Of a DNA stretch of 64,000 nucleotides, positions 32,406 to 43,430 are shown piece after piece. This DNA comes from Aspidapion aeneum (lineage: Eukaryota; Arthropoda; Insecta; Coleoptera; Brentidae), in NCBI GenBank assembly GCA_963576565.1, contig OY755042.1:16901272-16965271 (forward strand). The letters run 5' to 3'. The notes beneath the pieces were generated by a model, which saw only the letters and a list, made by a program, of their open reading frames with translations, had not been told where the DNA came from and did not search any database. The position numbers and the translations under genes are program-made. Numbering within the stretch: position 1 is the first letter of the stretch; each line of letters begins with the position of its first letter.

Positions 32406-34208
32406 GATTTACGGCCAACACGTCGCAAAATTTTTAGCGCGATCAACTTCAGCGCGACGACCACTTTCGTCGCGAAAACTTTCAGCGCAAGAAAATTTTG
32501 TCGCGGACATTTTCAGCGCAGTTCAAAATCGGCGCAAGGATAGTTTAGCGCGATCATTTTCCGCGCGAAAATTTTGATCCCAGACCCACTTCCGCGCGTT
32601 TTTTTTAGCGCAACACTTTTCGCGCAAACCACTTTAAGCACAGATATTTTTATCGCGGAAATGTTGTGCGCAGATCTAGTTTGGGGCGGTTCCTTTTAGC
32701 GAAGGGCACTTTTAGCGCAAACCATTTTCATCGCAAACGTTTTTAGCGCAAAATTTTAGGAAAAAGCGGTCTTTACTGATACGGTTAGGATACGTTGGCA
32801 ATCAATCAATCAAAGGTTAGGTTTTACACCCTCTAAGACCTCGGGAAAAAGGTCAGGAGAGTATGATTAAAAAAAAATATTACGATGAGTCCCCTTAATT
32901 GAAGTATATAGGTTTGTTGGCGTTTAATGGGTTTAATAAACAATCCTAAAAAATTCATTTAAGGTTTCTCATCGATACCTCCTGTCCTTTTCCCCGGGGT
33001 CCTAGAGAGTGTAAAACCTAACCTTTGTCAATTGATCGCCAACGTATCCTAACCCTGTTAGTGAAGACCGCTATTTTTCTAATTCTAATAAACAATTCTA
33101 TATACTTCTTTTAATTATACTCTCCTTGCCCTTTTCCCGAGGTCCTAGTGAGTGTTAAACCTAACCTTTGTCAATTGATCGTTAATGTATCCTAACCGTG
33201 TCAGTAAAAATAGCTGCCTTTACTGACAAGGTTAGGTTACGTTGGCGATCGATTGACAAAGGTTAGGTTTTACACTCTCTAGGACCCCAGGAAAAAGGGC
33301 GGGAGAGTATAATTTTAAAAAAAATATCGATGAGAAACGTTAAATAAAGTTTATAGGATTGTTTATTAGAATTAAAAAAATAGCGGTCTTCACTGACAAG
33401 GTTAGGATAGAGACTTCAAAGTTAAATTTATTTAAGTCAAATTCAAAGGATGAAAATATCAGTCCTCTATACTCTAGCGATGTTTAGAGGGAGACGCACC
33501 TTCTGTCCTTGTTAATTCATAAAAATAAACGATTTTTAACAAGACCTATACCGGGGGTGCGGACAGACGTGTTTGTTTATATATTGTTTATAATTGAAAT
33601 TATTTTAGTGAAACGCCAATGAACTTGGCAAGAAAATAACAACCAAAAAATGTTAATTTCAGTGACTTTGATGGGTTTGTCGCATCTCTCTTATGTAAAA
33701 ATATGTCATACATACAGGGTCTCTTGGTTAGCATACCTTGGCAAAGTTATATAAACTCCATATCATAATTTTTGAGATAACTTTTTGACAGTTATTAGCT
33801 GTTTACCATAACAAATAGCATAGGTCAACGAAAAAAGTTGTAAAAAGTTGTCTCAAAATAATGATATGAACAGTAGTAAGGCGCTGAAGTTGCTCTGCGC
33901 CGAAGTCAATCGCGCTAAAAAAGGTTGCGATGAATAGGCTCGCGTAAAAAAATTCCGCGCTAAAATATCCTTGCGTCGAACATGCTTTGTGCTAAAATTT
34001 ATCGCGCTTAAAAGATTTGCGACGAACAGGGCACGCGCGCAAAAATTTCGTGAGAAAAATGGTCTGCGCCGAAAATGTTCGTGCTAAACTATCCTTGCGC
34101 CAATTTTGTACCGCGCCGAAAAAGTTCGCGACGAAATTGTCTTGCGCTAAAAGTTTTCGCAACGAAATTGGTCGCGCTAAAAATTTTGCGACGTGTTGGC
34201 CGCAAATC
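32406..34208. mobile_element. foldback element B with 9-bp TSD
   Basis: The arms start GATTTACGGCCAACACGTCG and GATTTGCGGCCAACACGTCG (second on the complement) and run inverted for at least 150 bp. They are built from GCGC/TCGCG cores every 15-25 bp. ATTCATTTT flanks both ends (32397-32405 and 34209-34217). The centre (about 32770-33420) carries GGTTAGGATACGTTGGC blocks and four copies of a roughly 40-bp module (about 32825-32870, 32971-33017, 33115-33158, 33269-33310) in alternating orientation. The same module occurs in foldback A at 14794-15810. Both arms translate to a similar peptide (YGQHVAKFLAR / CGQHVAKFLAR) only because they are inverted copies. No transposase. Confidence 0.92.
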
Positions 34209-34379
34209 ATTCATTTTAACGTAAACATGATTTATCATCCACGATATGTCAACAGATCTTTTTGTGACGTCAAACCAAATTGATCAATTAAGGAGTTTTG
34301 ATTATGCCATCTGCTGCATGCTCTAACATGTATGGAAATAAACAATGTGGTTGGAATACGTGGATGGAGAGGAACGAAA

Positions 34380-34500
34380 TACAATTTTTGGGATTTTCGA
34401 TTTTTCCCAAGGATTTTGTCATCATTCCTATTAGTCTGCCAAATTTCGGTTATTTACTATTGTTGGAAAACCGTAGTATTTTGAGAAATCTCTGAATGTA
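34380..34500 (+). repeat. single diverged unit of tandem repeat T
   Basis: TTTTGTCATCATTCCTATTA, AGTCTGCCAAATTTCGG and GGAAAACCGTAGTATTTTGA match the diverged last unit near 23450-23530. Confidence 0.6.
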
Positions 34501-35290
34501 TATTTGAAGTTTTTTTCGTAGCCTTGTTCGTAGTAGACTTATTGTTGAAAATTGAGAGGCGAGAAAAGGTGACGCAGTATGTGCGAACTTCGCAGGGGTT
34601 TGTCGTTAGGGAGGGGCAAAAGCAAAAAGTTAAAAATAAAATAGGTATTTATTGCAATTAACACACAAATGTTTTTTTAAAAATCTTAACCTAACAGTAA
34701 AACGAAACATCCTGGAACTGCAGCAAATCTGCTCAAAACCTCTTCTACTACTTTTGTTCTGAAATTATTTCCCGTTGTACACTCAGCATGCACAAATCTC
34801 GTAATATGTGGATGCAATCATTGTTGGACGTGAACCAAGTTTTGACTCGGCGCCGCCGGCCGGCCGCACTGTGTCTTGAGTATATGGGAATTTGAGACAA
34901 AAATCATATCTCTGAATCCATTTAATGGATTTTTGCCAAATTTGGCTTAAATATTTATTGGCCCCTGTGCAATATTTAGTGCGAATAGAGTAGGGATTGC
35001 TGATACTTAAGGGGTTGAAAGGGTTGGTTTTAATTATTATGTTTTTGTTTTTACTCCTTGTGAGATTTTTACAACTTCCAATGAATATATTCTTAAACTA
35101 CAAATTAATTAAAAAAAGACAGCATATGAATGACATTGTTATGGAAGCTACCCCATTCATCCCTTAAGTACCACTTCAAACCCTTGAAAATTTTATACAG
35201 CAATACCACATGTGTGCCACCTTTCTGGAATGCTTGTAAAAGATGCTAATCAGTTGTGTTAAGGATAGTAAGCTTTTGCTTGCCGAGGAG
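34501..35290. other. AT-rich DNA, GC-palindrome patch
   Basis: CGGCGCCGCCGGCCGGCCGC at about 34851 is an isolated GC-rich near-palindrome like those at 39724 and 49046. Nothing else is recognised. Confidence 0.45.
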
Positions 35291-35294
35291 TTAA

Positions 35295-35808
35295 AGAAGT
35301 TTCCCCTTTGACTGTTTCAGTACTGGCCATCTTTGCAGCGAATTGCAGCTCATCGGATGTTCTACAAGATACAAGTTCCGCTAACCTTTTCTTTGCCTTC
35401 AACTCACTTCGTAAAAGGGCTTCATCGGTCTCCGATGAGAATGCCTAGGTAGCTAGTTGTGCCTCCTTTAACGGGTTTAAACTTTTAGACCTTTAAGTAG
35501 TTGTAGCTCTTGATGCAGTCAAGCCTAGTTTTCTTAAGATAGTATTTTTCGGCTTCAGCACCTTTTTCCATTTGTGCTTGAGTTAAGGCCATAAAACCGT
35601 TTAATTTCCATGAGTTGATTACGAATCTGTTGGAAACATTTTTTCTAAAAAAAAGGACAGATACAATTCTCTCAAATGCAGTAAAAAAATTTTTGGATTT
35701 TCCGCTCTGACACCATACTTCTACCAGATCGATATTTTTAATAACGATGACTCGTTCCGAAAAAAAATCCATATTAAGTTTATTCGCAATTTTTCGCAAA
35801 TAAAACAC
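35295..35808 (-). pseudogene. unrecognised coding remnant, two frames
   Basis: The minus strand has an open frame of 107 codons (35808-35485; motifs FSERVIVIKNIDLVEVW and ALTQAQMEKGAEAEKYYLKK) and, after a frameshift near 35440, a further open stretch with SETDEALLRSELKAKKRLAE and FAAKMASTETVKGE down to about 35300. Lysine/glutamate-rich helical composition and the length of the combined frame suggest a real, now broken, protein, perhaps carried by a mobile element. No domain is recognised. Confidence 0.4.
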
Positions 35809-36841
35809 ATTTCATATGAGAGTTTGTTATCCTACCAATATAAAAAAATTAAAACTAAAAAATGATATGAAATGATTTTTTTTTAAACCTTTTTTAAAGT
35901 TTGGTATCTTAAAGAAAATGCATATTTTTAGCACATAATTGTTTAGCGCATATAGAACAAACAAAAAGTTAGATACAGGCTAGTTTAAGCTTATATTTTA
36001 AGTTACAAACCTTGACCTGTAATGTCCATTATTTGTTTTTTATAAACCCCTAATAGTTTTAGTTTTCTGACACAATTTACACAAGTGAAAAAAAGCGACT
36101 AACGCGATATTTAGCTGCGCTTCTTCAGAACAAGGAAGATTGAAGTCCAAACTTGTTTTTTATATTTTTGGGTTAAGGTAACGGCACACTGCGTCGGCTG
36201 GCATAGAGTACTAAAAGATCGTTCTACGGTTCTAATGCTATCAAAATATGTAGAGCAGTTTTTGTTGATTGAAAAGAAAAATCCCCTTGCTTGACTACTT
36301 CCGATCTTTTTAGCTCCTCTTTATTATTTTTTTTGTTTCTGCACAAGTTGTACCATAATTCAGCCTCATCGTCAAGCCGGTTTAAATGATAAAATTCGGA
36401 AAATCATGTATACGCATCTTAAATTCAAATAGTGACAAATAGCATTACAAACGGATGAAGTGCCGATAGTTCAAAAGCTGGTAGGTTTTCATCGGAAAAG
36501 CGATGCTCCAAAGACATTATTAGAGAATCCAAATAAGGTACTTTCCAGTATTCTGGCGGGTTATTTTCTGAAAAGTTCCTACAATTTTGCTAACGCCCAA
36601 CTATTCTTAGCACCTTTCAGTTACAGGTGCCCTGTGACTCTTTTCCAAGGTTTACTGCACGTGTGCTGGCTGCAGCTAAATATTGTTTATGACTTTTTGT
36701 GTAGAATCGTGGTGATGTTTAAATAGCTCTTATACTTTTTTAATCAAATTTCCACATTGAAATAAATCTAAACTTTTAGATTGCAAGATATGGTCCACAA
36801 GCCCCATAAACGAATAAAAGTTTGCTACATATACATAATAT
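35809..36841. other. AT-rich DNA, no gene supported
   Basis: The 88-codon frame at 36460-36726 shows no domain and I do not call it. Confidence 0.45.
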
Positions 36842-36957
36842 TCCAATACCCACGGTAACTGCCAATTCATGATGCAAACAAGTCCTTGCGGTCCTTAAGC
36901 AAAAAAAACCTGATTGGTTGCTTTCAAAGACATAATTGCATATTATTTCCATATAGT
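36842..36957 (+). repeat. direct duplication flanking a TIR element, left copy
   Basis: CAATACCCACGGTAACT, GATGCAAACAAGTCC, CCTGATTGGTTG and GCATATTATTT appear in this order and again at 37558-37700 (CAATACCTACGGTACCT, ATGCAAACATATT, CCTGATTGGTTAT, GCATATTATTTTA). Confidence 0.65.
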
Positions 36958-37547
36958 ACCGTCAAACGGGATGGATCGGGACGATTTTCAGATATTTTTC
37001 AAAATAACTTTTTTTCTAAAAAAGCTATAGATTTAAAACCACCGCCAAATGATAGCTTACCGTTGGAGCTTGTCACACTTATCTGTAACTTTGACAGGTG
37101 ATTTTATATATTTTTTTTAGTGGGTGTCGCGATTGACCCCGCATATGGGGTCAATTGCGACACTTCATTTTTTTCAGTGTTAAGGCTCGATTAGCCCCTG
37201 TGATGGGATCAATCGCGACAGAGAAGGTTAAAAAATTATTTTGCAAAAAAAACCGGAAAAAAAAAACTTTAAAAATAAGCCAGAAAACGAGGTTTATTCA
37301 TTACTCATTTTCTCTGAACAAAAAACCGCGAAATTTTTGTAGGTTTTTTTACGTGCTGTTCCATTAGAAAAGCTAAAGCGAACTGACCGGCGACTTGCAG
37401 AAACGCGTTCACTAAGATATCGCCTATGAGTTTTGAATATTATTGAACCTAAAAACATTGACCTTAAGATGCAGGGGATATTTAAATAGTAAAAAACAGG
37501 TTTTGTCTCGATTGACCCCGCTGTCCTGATCCACCCCGTTTGACGGT
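36958..37547. mobile_element. TIR element, ends ACCGTCAAACGGGATGGATC
   Basis: ACCGTCAAACGGGATGGATC and its near-complement (GATCCACCCCGTTTGACGGT) lie 590 bp apart. Inside, GTGTCGCGATTGACCCC and related boxes are repeated and inverted (GGGGTCAATTGCGACAC, GGGATCAATCGCGACA, GTCTCGATTGACCCCG). No coding capacity. No exact TSD; instead the element lies between two diverged direct copies of flanking DNA. Confidence 0.82.
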
Positions 37548-37557
37548 GCGTATTATT

Positions 37558-37700
37558 GCAATACCTACGGTACCTTACGATGCAGAATGCAAACATATTT
37601 GAAATAGCAACGTCAATCGGTATAAGTCTATCCTTTTTGTAGTCCTTTAGATAAAATCTCCTGATTGGTTATACTTTTACGCATGCATATTATTTTATTA
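37558..37700 (+). repeat. direct duplication flanking a TIR element, right copy
   Basis: The partner of 36842-36957, carrying the same boxes in the same order with substitutions and small indels. Confidence 0.6.
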
Positions 37701-38369
37701 TTGTATTCGTTACGTCAAATCATCGGCGTACAGCTGACAAAAACTCTATTTATGTAAATTTGGTATCTGTGCATTTTTCGTATCTTTATTTCTGAATGTT
37801 TGCATCAAACGCCAACCATTTTGTAAATGGGTAACAGGGAGTATTGGAATATTACGTATATGGTATGCTATCAGTCAGAGGGAAATAACAAATTCCGGCC
37901 TTGTTGAAGCATTCTAAAGCTGAAATGTTTTCTAGTTGCAGAATTGCCGGTTTCTAATACTGACTTGATTAATTGATTGTTTTGTTTGGAAATCAGGAAA
38001 TTGTTAATATATTATCAACATTTAGGAGGTGCAAATGCCCCTCCCTGCCCCTTGCTGCGTACTCCCAAACCTAACTTTGGTTAGGTGATGTTATAAATTG
38101 TTAATAGCAAAAAAAAATGAGTGATTTCTTTCACTTTCAAAGAAAATAAAAACAGCCCATAAACCAGTGGAATAAAATAAAAGAAAACGGCTCTAATCTG
38201 ACACCAAGTGGACTCCCAGCGCGACGGAGGCGTATGACTTTCACTTTTTTGCGCGTTAAAAGGCGTTGAGTCGTCAAGCATTCGAACACGGTAAAGGCCG
38301 CTTTGCAATCTACAAACGACGCGACGCGATATGCATCGTTTTAGAAAACTTTTATCATAACAAAAACAT
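37701..38369. other. AT-rich DNA, nothing firm
   Basis: The 126-codon minus-strand frame at 38081-38461 overlaps the M2 hairpin repeat and is not convincing as a gene. Confidence 0.45.
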
Positions 38370-38500
38370 TTCATGTAAAAAAAAGCCAAGTACGTAAAAG
38401 TGATATCCCCTAAAAAGAATTGAGATAAAAGTAAAGCCAAGTTCTCCAATACAAATTTCAAAATGAAAGGTTCTTACTAGTTTCGAAATGTTTTTTTAAA
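38370..38500. repeat. hairpin MITE family M2, copy 2 (one arm)
   Basis: AAAGCCAAGTACGTAAAAGT, AAAGAATTGAGATAAAAGTA, AATACAAATTTCAAAATGAA and GGTTCTTACTAGTTTCGAAA match the left arm of 21266-21490. The right arm is absent. Confidence 0.8.
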
Positions 38501-39150
38501 CTTTGCTATTCAGTGAGAATGGATTAACAGTCCTCGCAATGTTTTCTATTGAGAGAAAATGATTCAGTAAATTCCAAAATTCAATTAATTCGTTTTTGAA
38601 GAATTTTAAAAAGGACAGATGCCTTCGTTGTCATACAAAACGTGTCATATAAAATTGTGAAGTATGATACATTTATTATATATTTATAAAAACAATATTT
38701 AGTAAATAACAATTATCTAACTAAATATCTCATTGTTTAATTATTTGCTCTAAGGTATATGATATAAAGGCCCAAAAAGTTGGGCGTGGCACTCAAAATT
38801 TTTTTTTGCCTGCGCTGATTTTTTTTTTGGGTGTGCGTCCCCGAAGTAATACTTCGACGCGCCGCCACTGTAACAGATACATACACAAAGAAAACATTAA
38901 CGTAATTTTTTACTCGGTTATTTTAAAAAGAAGTTTGCTAGCGTCCAAAAATAAATCAAAAAGTTTGCAGTTTTCTGCAAATTATGAAAAATTTGTAATT
39001 TTCAAAACTGTTACTACATAGAAACAAATTTAATTAAGTATACTTGATTTTTGCTCATGATACAACTGATTGTGTATAATCCCCTGCTGTGTGTTTCGTG
39101 TACTAGTTTAATAAATTTATGTTAATTTGACTACATTTATTAATGCTAAC
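38501..39150. other. AT-rich DNA with an unpaired hAT-like end
   Basis: CGACGCGCCGCCACTG at 38857-38872 is a hAT-type terminus. No matching left end with equal flanks was found. Confidence 0.45.
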
Positions 39151-39189
39151 ATTAGTTTTGAATATCTTTTTTATACGACTGTCTTGTAA

Positions 39190-39310
39190 AAGGGGGTTTT
39201 GCGCACGGGGAACACGATCTGAAAATGGCATTTTGCGCACGCTGTGTGCAAAACGTTTTGCACACGCTTATGTCATTTTTGCGCACGCCTATGTCATTTC
39301 TTCATACGGG
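39190..39310. repeat. TTTTGCGCACGC repeat cluster
   Basis: TTTTGCGCACG and its complement GTGTGCAAAACG occur five times within about 110 bp, including the palindrome TGTGCAAAACGTTTTGCACA. TTTTGCACAC recurs at 39558, and GTGTGCAAAGAG at about 39626. Confidence 0.7.
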
Positions 39311-39554
39311 TTTCCCGTCAGTGTGATTTGTGATTTTTGTTGTTGTCACCCATCAATATAAGTTGGCTTAGTTCCGTAGCAACCGTCACTGCTCGTATGT
39401 TTTGTTGATTAGATACGTCAAAAAATTGTTGAATTTTTAAAGTTTTGCTGTAAAAATGTCGGAAATAAAAACAAGTTAAATTAAAATTTGATTTTTCTTT
39501 CTTTATTAACCGAACCGAACCGAACCTTATAAAAAATATTGTAAAAAACTCGTT

Positions 39555-39632
39555 TGATAACTTTTGCACACTCCCTCGACTTGTAGACCTCGCCTTTGGC
39601 TCGGTCTACCAAACTGTCTCGATCGTGTGCAA
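39555..39632. repeat. imperfect palindrome with strong hairpin
   Basis: GTAGACCTCGCC and GGCTCGGTCTAC pair around a TTT loop. The outer TTTTGCACAC and GTGTGCAAAG extend the symmetry. It looks like the end structure of a transposon or a structured-RNA hairpin. Confidence 0.65.
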
Positions 39633-39639
39633 AGAGTCA

Positions 39640-40200
39640 TTTTCAAATCTTGTTGTTTAAATAACTATTATTTAATATTTAAAGCGGAAAATGCATAAGA
39701 AAGACTTTACGTACAAAATATGGCACGGCGCGGCGCCGGGCGCCGCCGGCCGGCAGTGGCGCTTTGAAAATATTTATAAAGCACCTTTCACAAAGCCTTA
39801 AAAACAGACATCAGACGATTATAATGAATTTAGAGCAAATCGACGTGTTCAACGGTTTTTCCAAGTTTGCACGAAATATACTCAACAGGGCTTTTTACCT
39901 AAGCGTACACCCTGTATATATTTACTTGGTTAAAGTATATTTTTATTTAATACAATAATTTTATTTTTATGTGATGAGTGACCGATAGTCAAAATCAATC
40001 AAATGTCATAGAATTCAGCGTATAGCAGTATATTGGACACGCGCACTTTAATTTTCACATAAAATAAAAATTAAAACATATAGTCAACTTCAACAATATT
40101 TCTTGATTTGTTTTATTTTGAAAAAGATGAAAAAGTAGTGTAATGATAATGTTTTTTTTTTATCTAAGACAAGTAATTAAGAAAAGGAATGCCAGAAATA
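39640..40200. other. AT-rich DNA with GC-palindrome patch
   Basis: CGGCGCGGCGCCGGGCGCCG at about 39726 is an isolated GC-rich palindromic patch. Nothing else is recognised. Confidence 0.45.
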
Positions 40201-40204
40201 TAGA

Positions 40205-41150
40205 CTCATATTACATTTGTGGACCTACAAAAAGCATATGATACCGTTCCAGTAGAAAAATTATGGGCAGTGTTAGAGCAAACTAATATCTATCATACAT
40301 ACATAAAAACTATAAAAGAACTATACGAAGGGTCAAAATTTAAAATTAAAGTCTTTTTAACATATATATCGCAGTAGCTCTAAAAAACTGGAAACGTAAA
40401 GTGCACAGTATGGGAAAACTTAACGACCGATTTACCATATACACACTACAATTTGCTGACGACCAAGTAATCTATGTAGCTAATGATAAACAAGAAATGG
40501 AGTATATGATGAGAAAGTTAACGGAAGAATATTAAAAGTGGGGGTTAACAGTAAACCTGGACAAGACACAGTACTTATGTATTGGAAACGAATCAAGTGA
40601 CTTAGAACTAGACAATCAACAAACAATATTTCCATGCAATGAGTATGTATAATTGAGTGTCACATTTGATGAGACGGAACAGAGTTTAAATAACTGTAAA
40701 AAAGAATAGACCAAAAAAGGTAATTGATGTCTTAACAGTATTTTATGGAGCAGAGATATAAAAAGAATGTAAAATTTAACATATACGAAACAATGGTGAA
40801 ACAATGGTGAAACCCACGCTCTTGTATGAAATAGAGACTCGTCGCGTAATAGAAAAATACAAAACAAAAATAAAAAGTGTCGAAATGGATGCAGTAAGAA
40901 GATCAATGAGAATATATAGAACAGATCATATAAGAAATGAGACAATAAAAGAAAGAATGGGAATCGAGGAAATTATAACGGATGACATCACTAAAAGACA
41001 ACTGATATGGTATGGCCATGTACAACGGATGAACGACGAAGCAGGTTCTAGAATGTCAACCAATAGGGCGCAGAAAAAGGGGAATCCAAAACTAGCAACA
41101 GTCAATCCAAAGATGAATGAGTCAGAAAAACGCGACAGAAGATGATTGTC
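40205..41150 (+). pseudogene. non-LTR retrotransposon reverse transcriptase remnant
   Basis: It starts inside the RT fingers (FVDLQKAYDTVPVEKLWAVL). It continues IKELYEGSKFKIK, then lacks the GxxQGC/LSPxLF segment (a deletion near 40360). The catalytic box follows as LQFADDQVIYVAND at about 40450, then LTVNLDKTQYLCIGNE, a damaged thumb, ETMVKPTLLYEIETRRV, MDAVRRSMRIYRTDHIRNE and RQLIWYGHVQRMND. Stops at several points and a frameshift before 40800 make it dead. The palm aspartates (ADD) are intact. The order is that of insect non-LTR RTs; RTE-related is my best guess but not proven. Only the last 113 codons remain in a single open frame. Confidence 0.85.
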
Positions 41151-41239
41151 GGGATCGAAGGAGGTGGAGAATAGGCGCCGGACAACGTAGAAAAACGTTC
41201 TAAACCGACATAGTAATAGTGTGTATAAGGGTGGATCCA

Positions 41240-42218
41240 CTGTGTAGATATACTTGCTACGCAGTATAAAAGTAGGTACCTGTCTTGGAGAAAGAGGTCC
41301 CAGGCAAAATTAGGTTGTATCAGTTTGGTATATTGTGTTTGGACAAAACGGGATTTGCGAAAAAGGCGAGGCGATAATAAAAATATTAGACGAAAAGCTT
41401 CCCAACTTTTGGATAACTTTAGTTTGTTTAAAGCATAAGCACAAGTTCAAAAAGATTCAAGTTTAAATTTACACAATAATTTCATCGGGCTTAACACAGT
41501 AACTTCAGACGATTGAAATAACTGGAAAGAAATCCGCCAGTAGCAAGAATTAAAAACCGTTTGGGGGAAAAAGGAGGCAGAGAAAAAAACTACTCTGTTC
41601 ATGGAGGTTGTGCCCGCCATAAATTTCGTTATTTTTGCATGATCGCCTACACAATTAATATAGACATTTTGGCATTAATCTTTCTCTTTGTTTATCAGCG
41701 TTCTGCGACGGGTCATAATTTAGCAACTCGTTTTTTCTAATTTAGAGATTTTTATTAATGTTATTTTAGCTCCTACAGACATGACAAACTGTATTAAATA
41801 TTTTTGGAGTATGGAACCCTCTGCTGATATTGCTAGGTCCAGCCTGAAGCAGCCAAACAAAAATTGGTGTAAACTTGCCCTATTATTACATAATCTCAAA
41901 AAAAATAAAGTTTCGAGATACTGGGAAAAACTCCATACGGCTAATGAACTTTTTTGACCTGGATTTCGTTTCTGGGTTGAAAAATACATAGTGAATAGGA
42001 TCACGAAAAAGCGGTATTTACTTTATACCCCAAAAAACACCCCTTTGGGATTTCTAAAAAATGTTTAATTTGTTGAATTTAAGTTCGACCACTGACCTCA
42101 GATTCATTGCAATATCTTCCTTCTTTAGATCAAGTTGGCCGCGGCCGGGCTTTTCACTCCCGACAAGGTTAGGTTATTATACGATATGTACGAGGCGAGT
42201 GCTTCGAGGGAAGTGATG
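41240..42218. other. AT-rich DNA, nothing recognised
   Basis: No coding or repeat structure that I can support. Confidence 0.5.
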
Positions 42219-42226
42219 GTGGCGGG

Positions 42227-42627
42227 CAGTGTTGCCAGACTTTTCTGACGACTTTCCTTTAACGGAGTGACAAAAACCCTTCATATCCTTCAAAACAGTA
42301 ACGGGTGGGTGTTCGACACCAAACCAAAAAACTTTATACCATGAACAAATTTTTTTCAATAAAAAGGATAAAAAAGACCGAGCAAATAAAAGATTCATAG
42401 CTTAAATCATAAATTATAAAAACCAAAATTAAAAATAAAATATTTAAATTTACCTTCTTAAGTTAAGTTTGGCAAAATTATTGGACTATTTGCAAAATAT
42501 TTATAACTTTGCCTCAAAATAGTCAAAATCCTTCAAATTCGGATAAAAACCTTCAAACCTTCAATAGTCAATATTTTTGTTCAAAACCCTTCATATTGAA
42601 GGAAAACCTTCAAATCTGGCAACACTG
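42227..42627. mobile_element. hAT-type MITE, ends CAGTGTTGCCAGA
   Basis: CAGTGTTGCCAGA and TCTGGCAACACTG are exact inverse copies 401 bp apart. The flanking 8-mers GTGGCGGG (42219-42226) and GTGACAGG (42628-42635) match at 6 of 8, the two differences being G-to-A transitions. CCTTCA/TTGAAGG units repeat inside. A large internal piece recurs in reverse at 59590-59910. Non-coding. Confidence 0.82.
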
Positions 42628-42690
42628 GTGACAGGTTTCTTTCGCGCATAGGGCCTGTCCCAAAGGCCTCATTGGGGATTTCCCGCATGA

Positions 42691-42948
42691 ACAGAACTGC
42701 CCTATTTTTGCAAAACCTAGCAACTCGAGTTACTAGGTTTTAAATTTGTTTTTGCACTTTTGAAACCGGCGCAAAAAACTACATATAATATATTTTGTTT
42801 GTATTTTTATCTCTTACGGTTTCGCGATAATAGCCAATTCAATTTTATTATTTCCCATTAGCTAAATGGCAAAATATTTCAGAAAAAACGCTCTCCTGAG
42901 AAGTTACCAAAAACTTAGTTACTAGGTTTTGCAAAAGTAGGGCAGAAT
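42691..42948. mobile_element. TIR element, ends GCCCTATTTTTGCAAAACC
   Basis: GCCCTATTTTTGCAAAACCT and its near-complement (AGGTTTTGCAAAAGTAGGGC) lie 258 bp apart, followed inwards by AGCAAC/GTTACT boxes. No TSD was established; non-coding. Confidence 0.72.
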
Positions 42949-43428
42949 AGGTCCCAAATAAAATCGCTTTTTTAAAAGTAGGTTATCAGCTGATTATAAA
43001 ATCCTGACCTCCCATTTTTAATCAACAAAGAAATTTTAAATCAAAAATAAAAACGAAACGGATTTCAGCCACATAGTGTAAGTGTTGTACGGATCCCGAC
43101 ATTTTTTTATTGCAGGGTGTGTTATGTAGGTTTATTTTTAAAACCATCTAGTACTTAATACCTACTCTATAGACAGCAAATACAATTAAGTAATACCAAA
43201 TAGAAATAAACAGGCTATGTTTAATACTTAATAACTGGTGGCAAACGTAATATGCCAAAAACAAATTGCTGGAAAAGTAACAAGGTGTTTAAACTAACTA
43301 GTCTAAATCGCACGTAATAGTTGTGTTATGAATTTCAAAAAGTTTTTACATAAAACAAGAAATCTTCGCAAAAAGTGGTAAAGTTAACAAACTAAACAAC
43401 GAGTCCTATTAGTGAGGAGAAAGGTTGG
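42949..43428. other. AT-rich DNA, nothing recognised
   Basis: No feature that I can support. Confidence 0.5.
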
Positions 43429-43430
43429 TA

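Noticed and set aside
32350..34210. Two similar ORFs (YGQHVAKFLAR... and CGQHVAKFLAR...) as a gene pair
   Set aside because: They are the translated inverted arms of foldback B. Similarity comes from the DNA repeat, with no start context or codon bias.
36460..36726. 88-codon ORF
   Set aside because: Hydrophobic mixture without a recognisable motif or promoter; compatible with chance.
38081..38461. 126-codon minus-strand ORF
   Set aside because: Half of it lies in the M2 hairpin repeat and translates that repeat; the same peptide appears at 21192-21386.
31322..38872. A 7.5 kb hAT element between CAGTGGCGGCGCG ends
   Set aside because: The flanking 8-mers differ, and no transposase lies between. 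The ends more likely belong to separate fragments.
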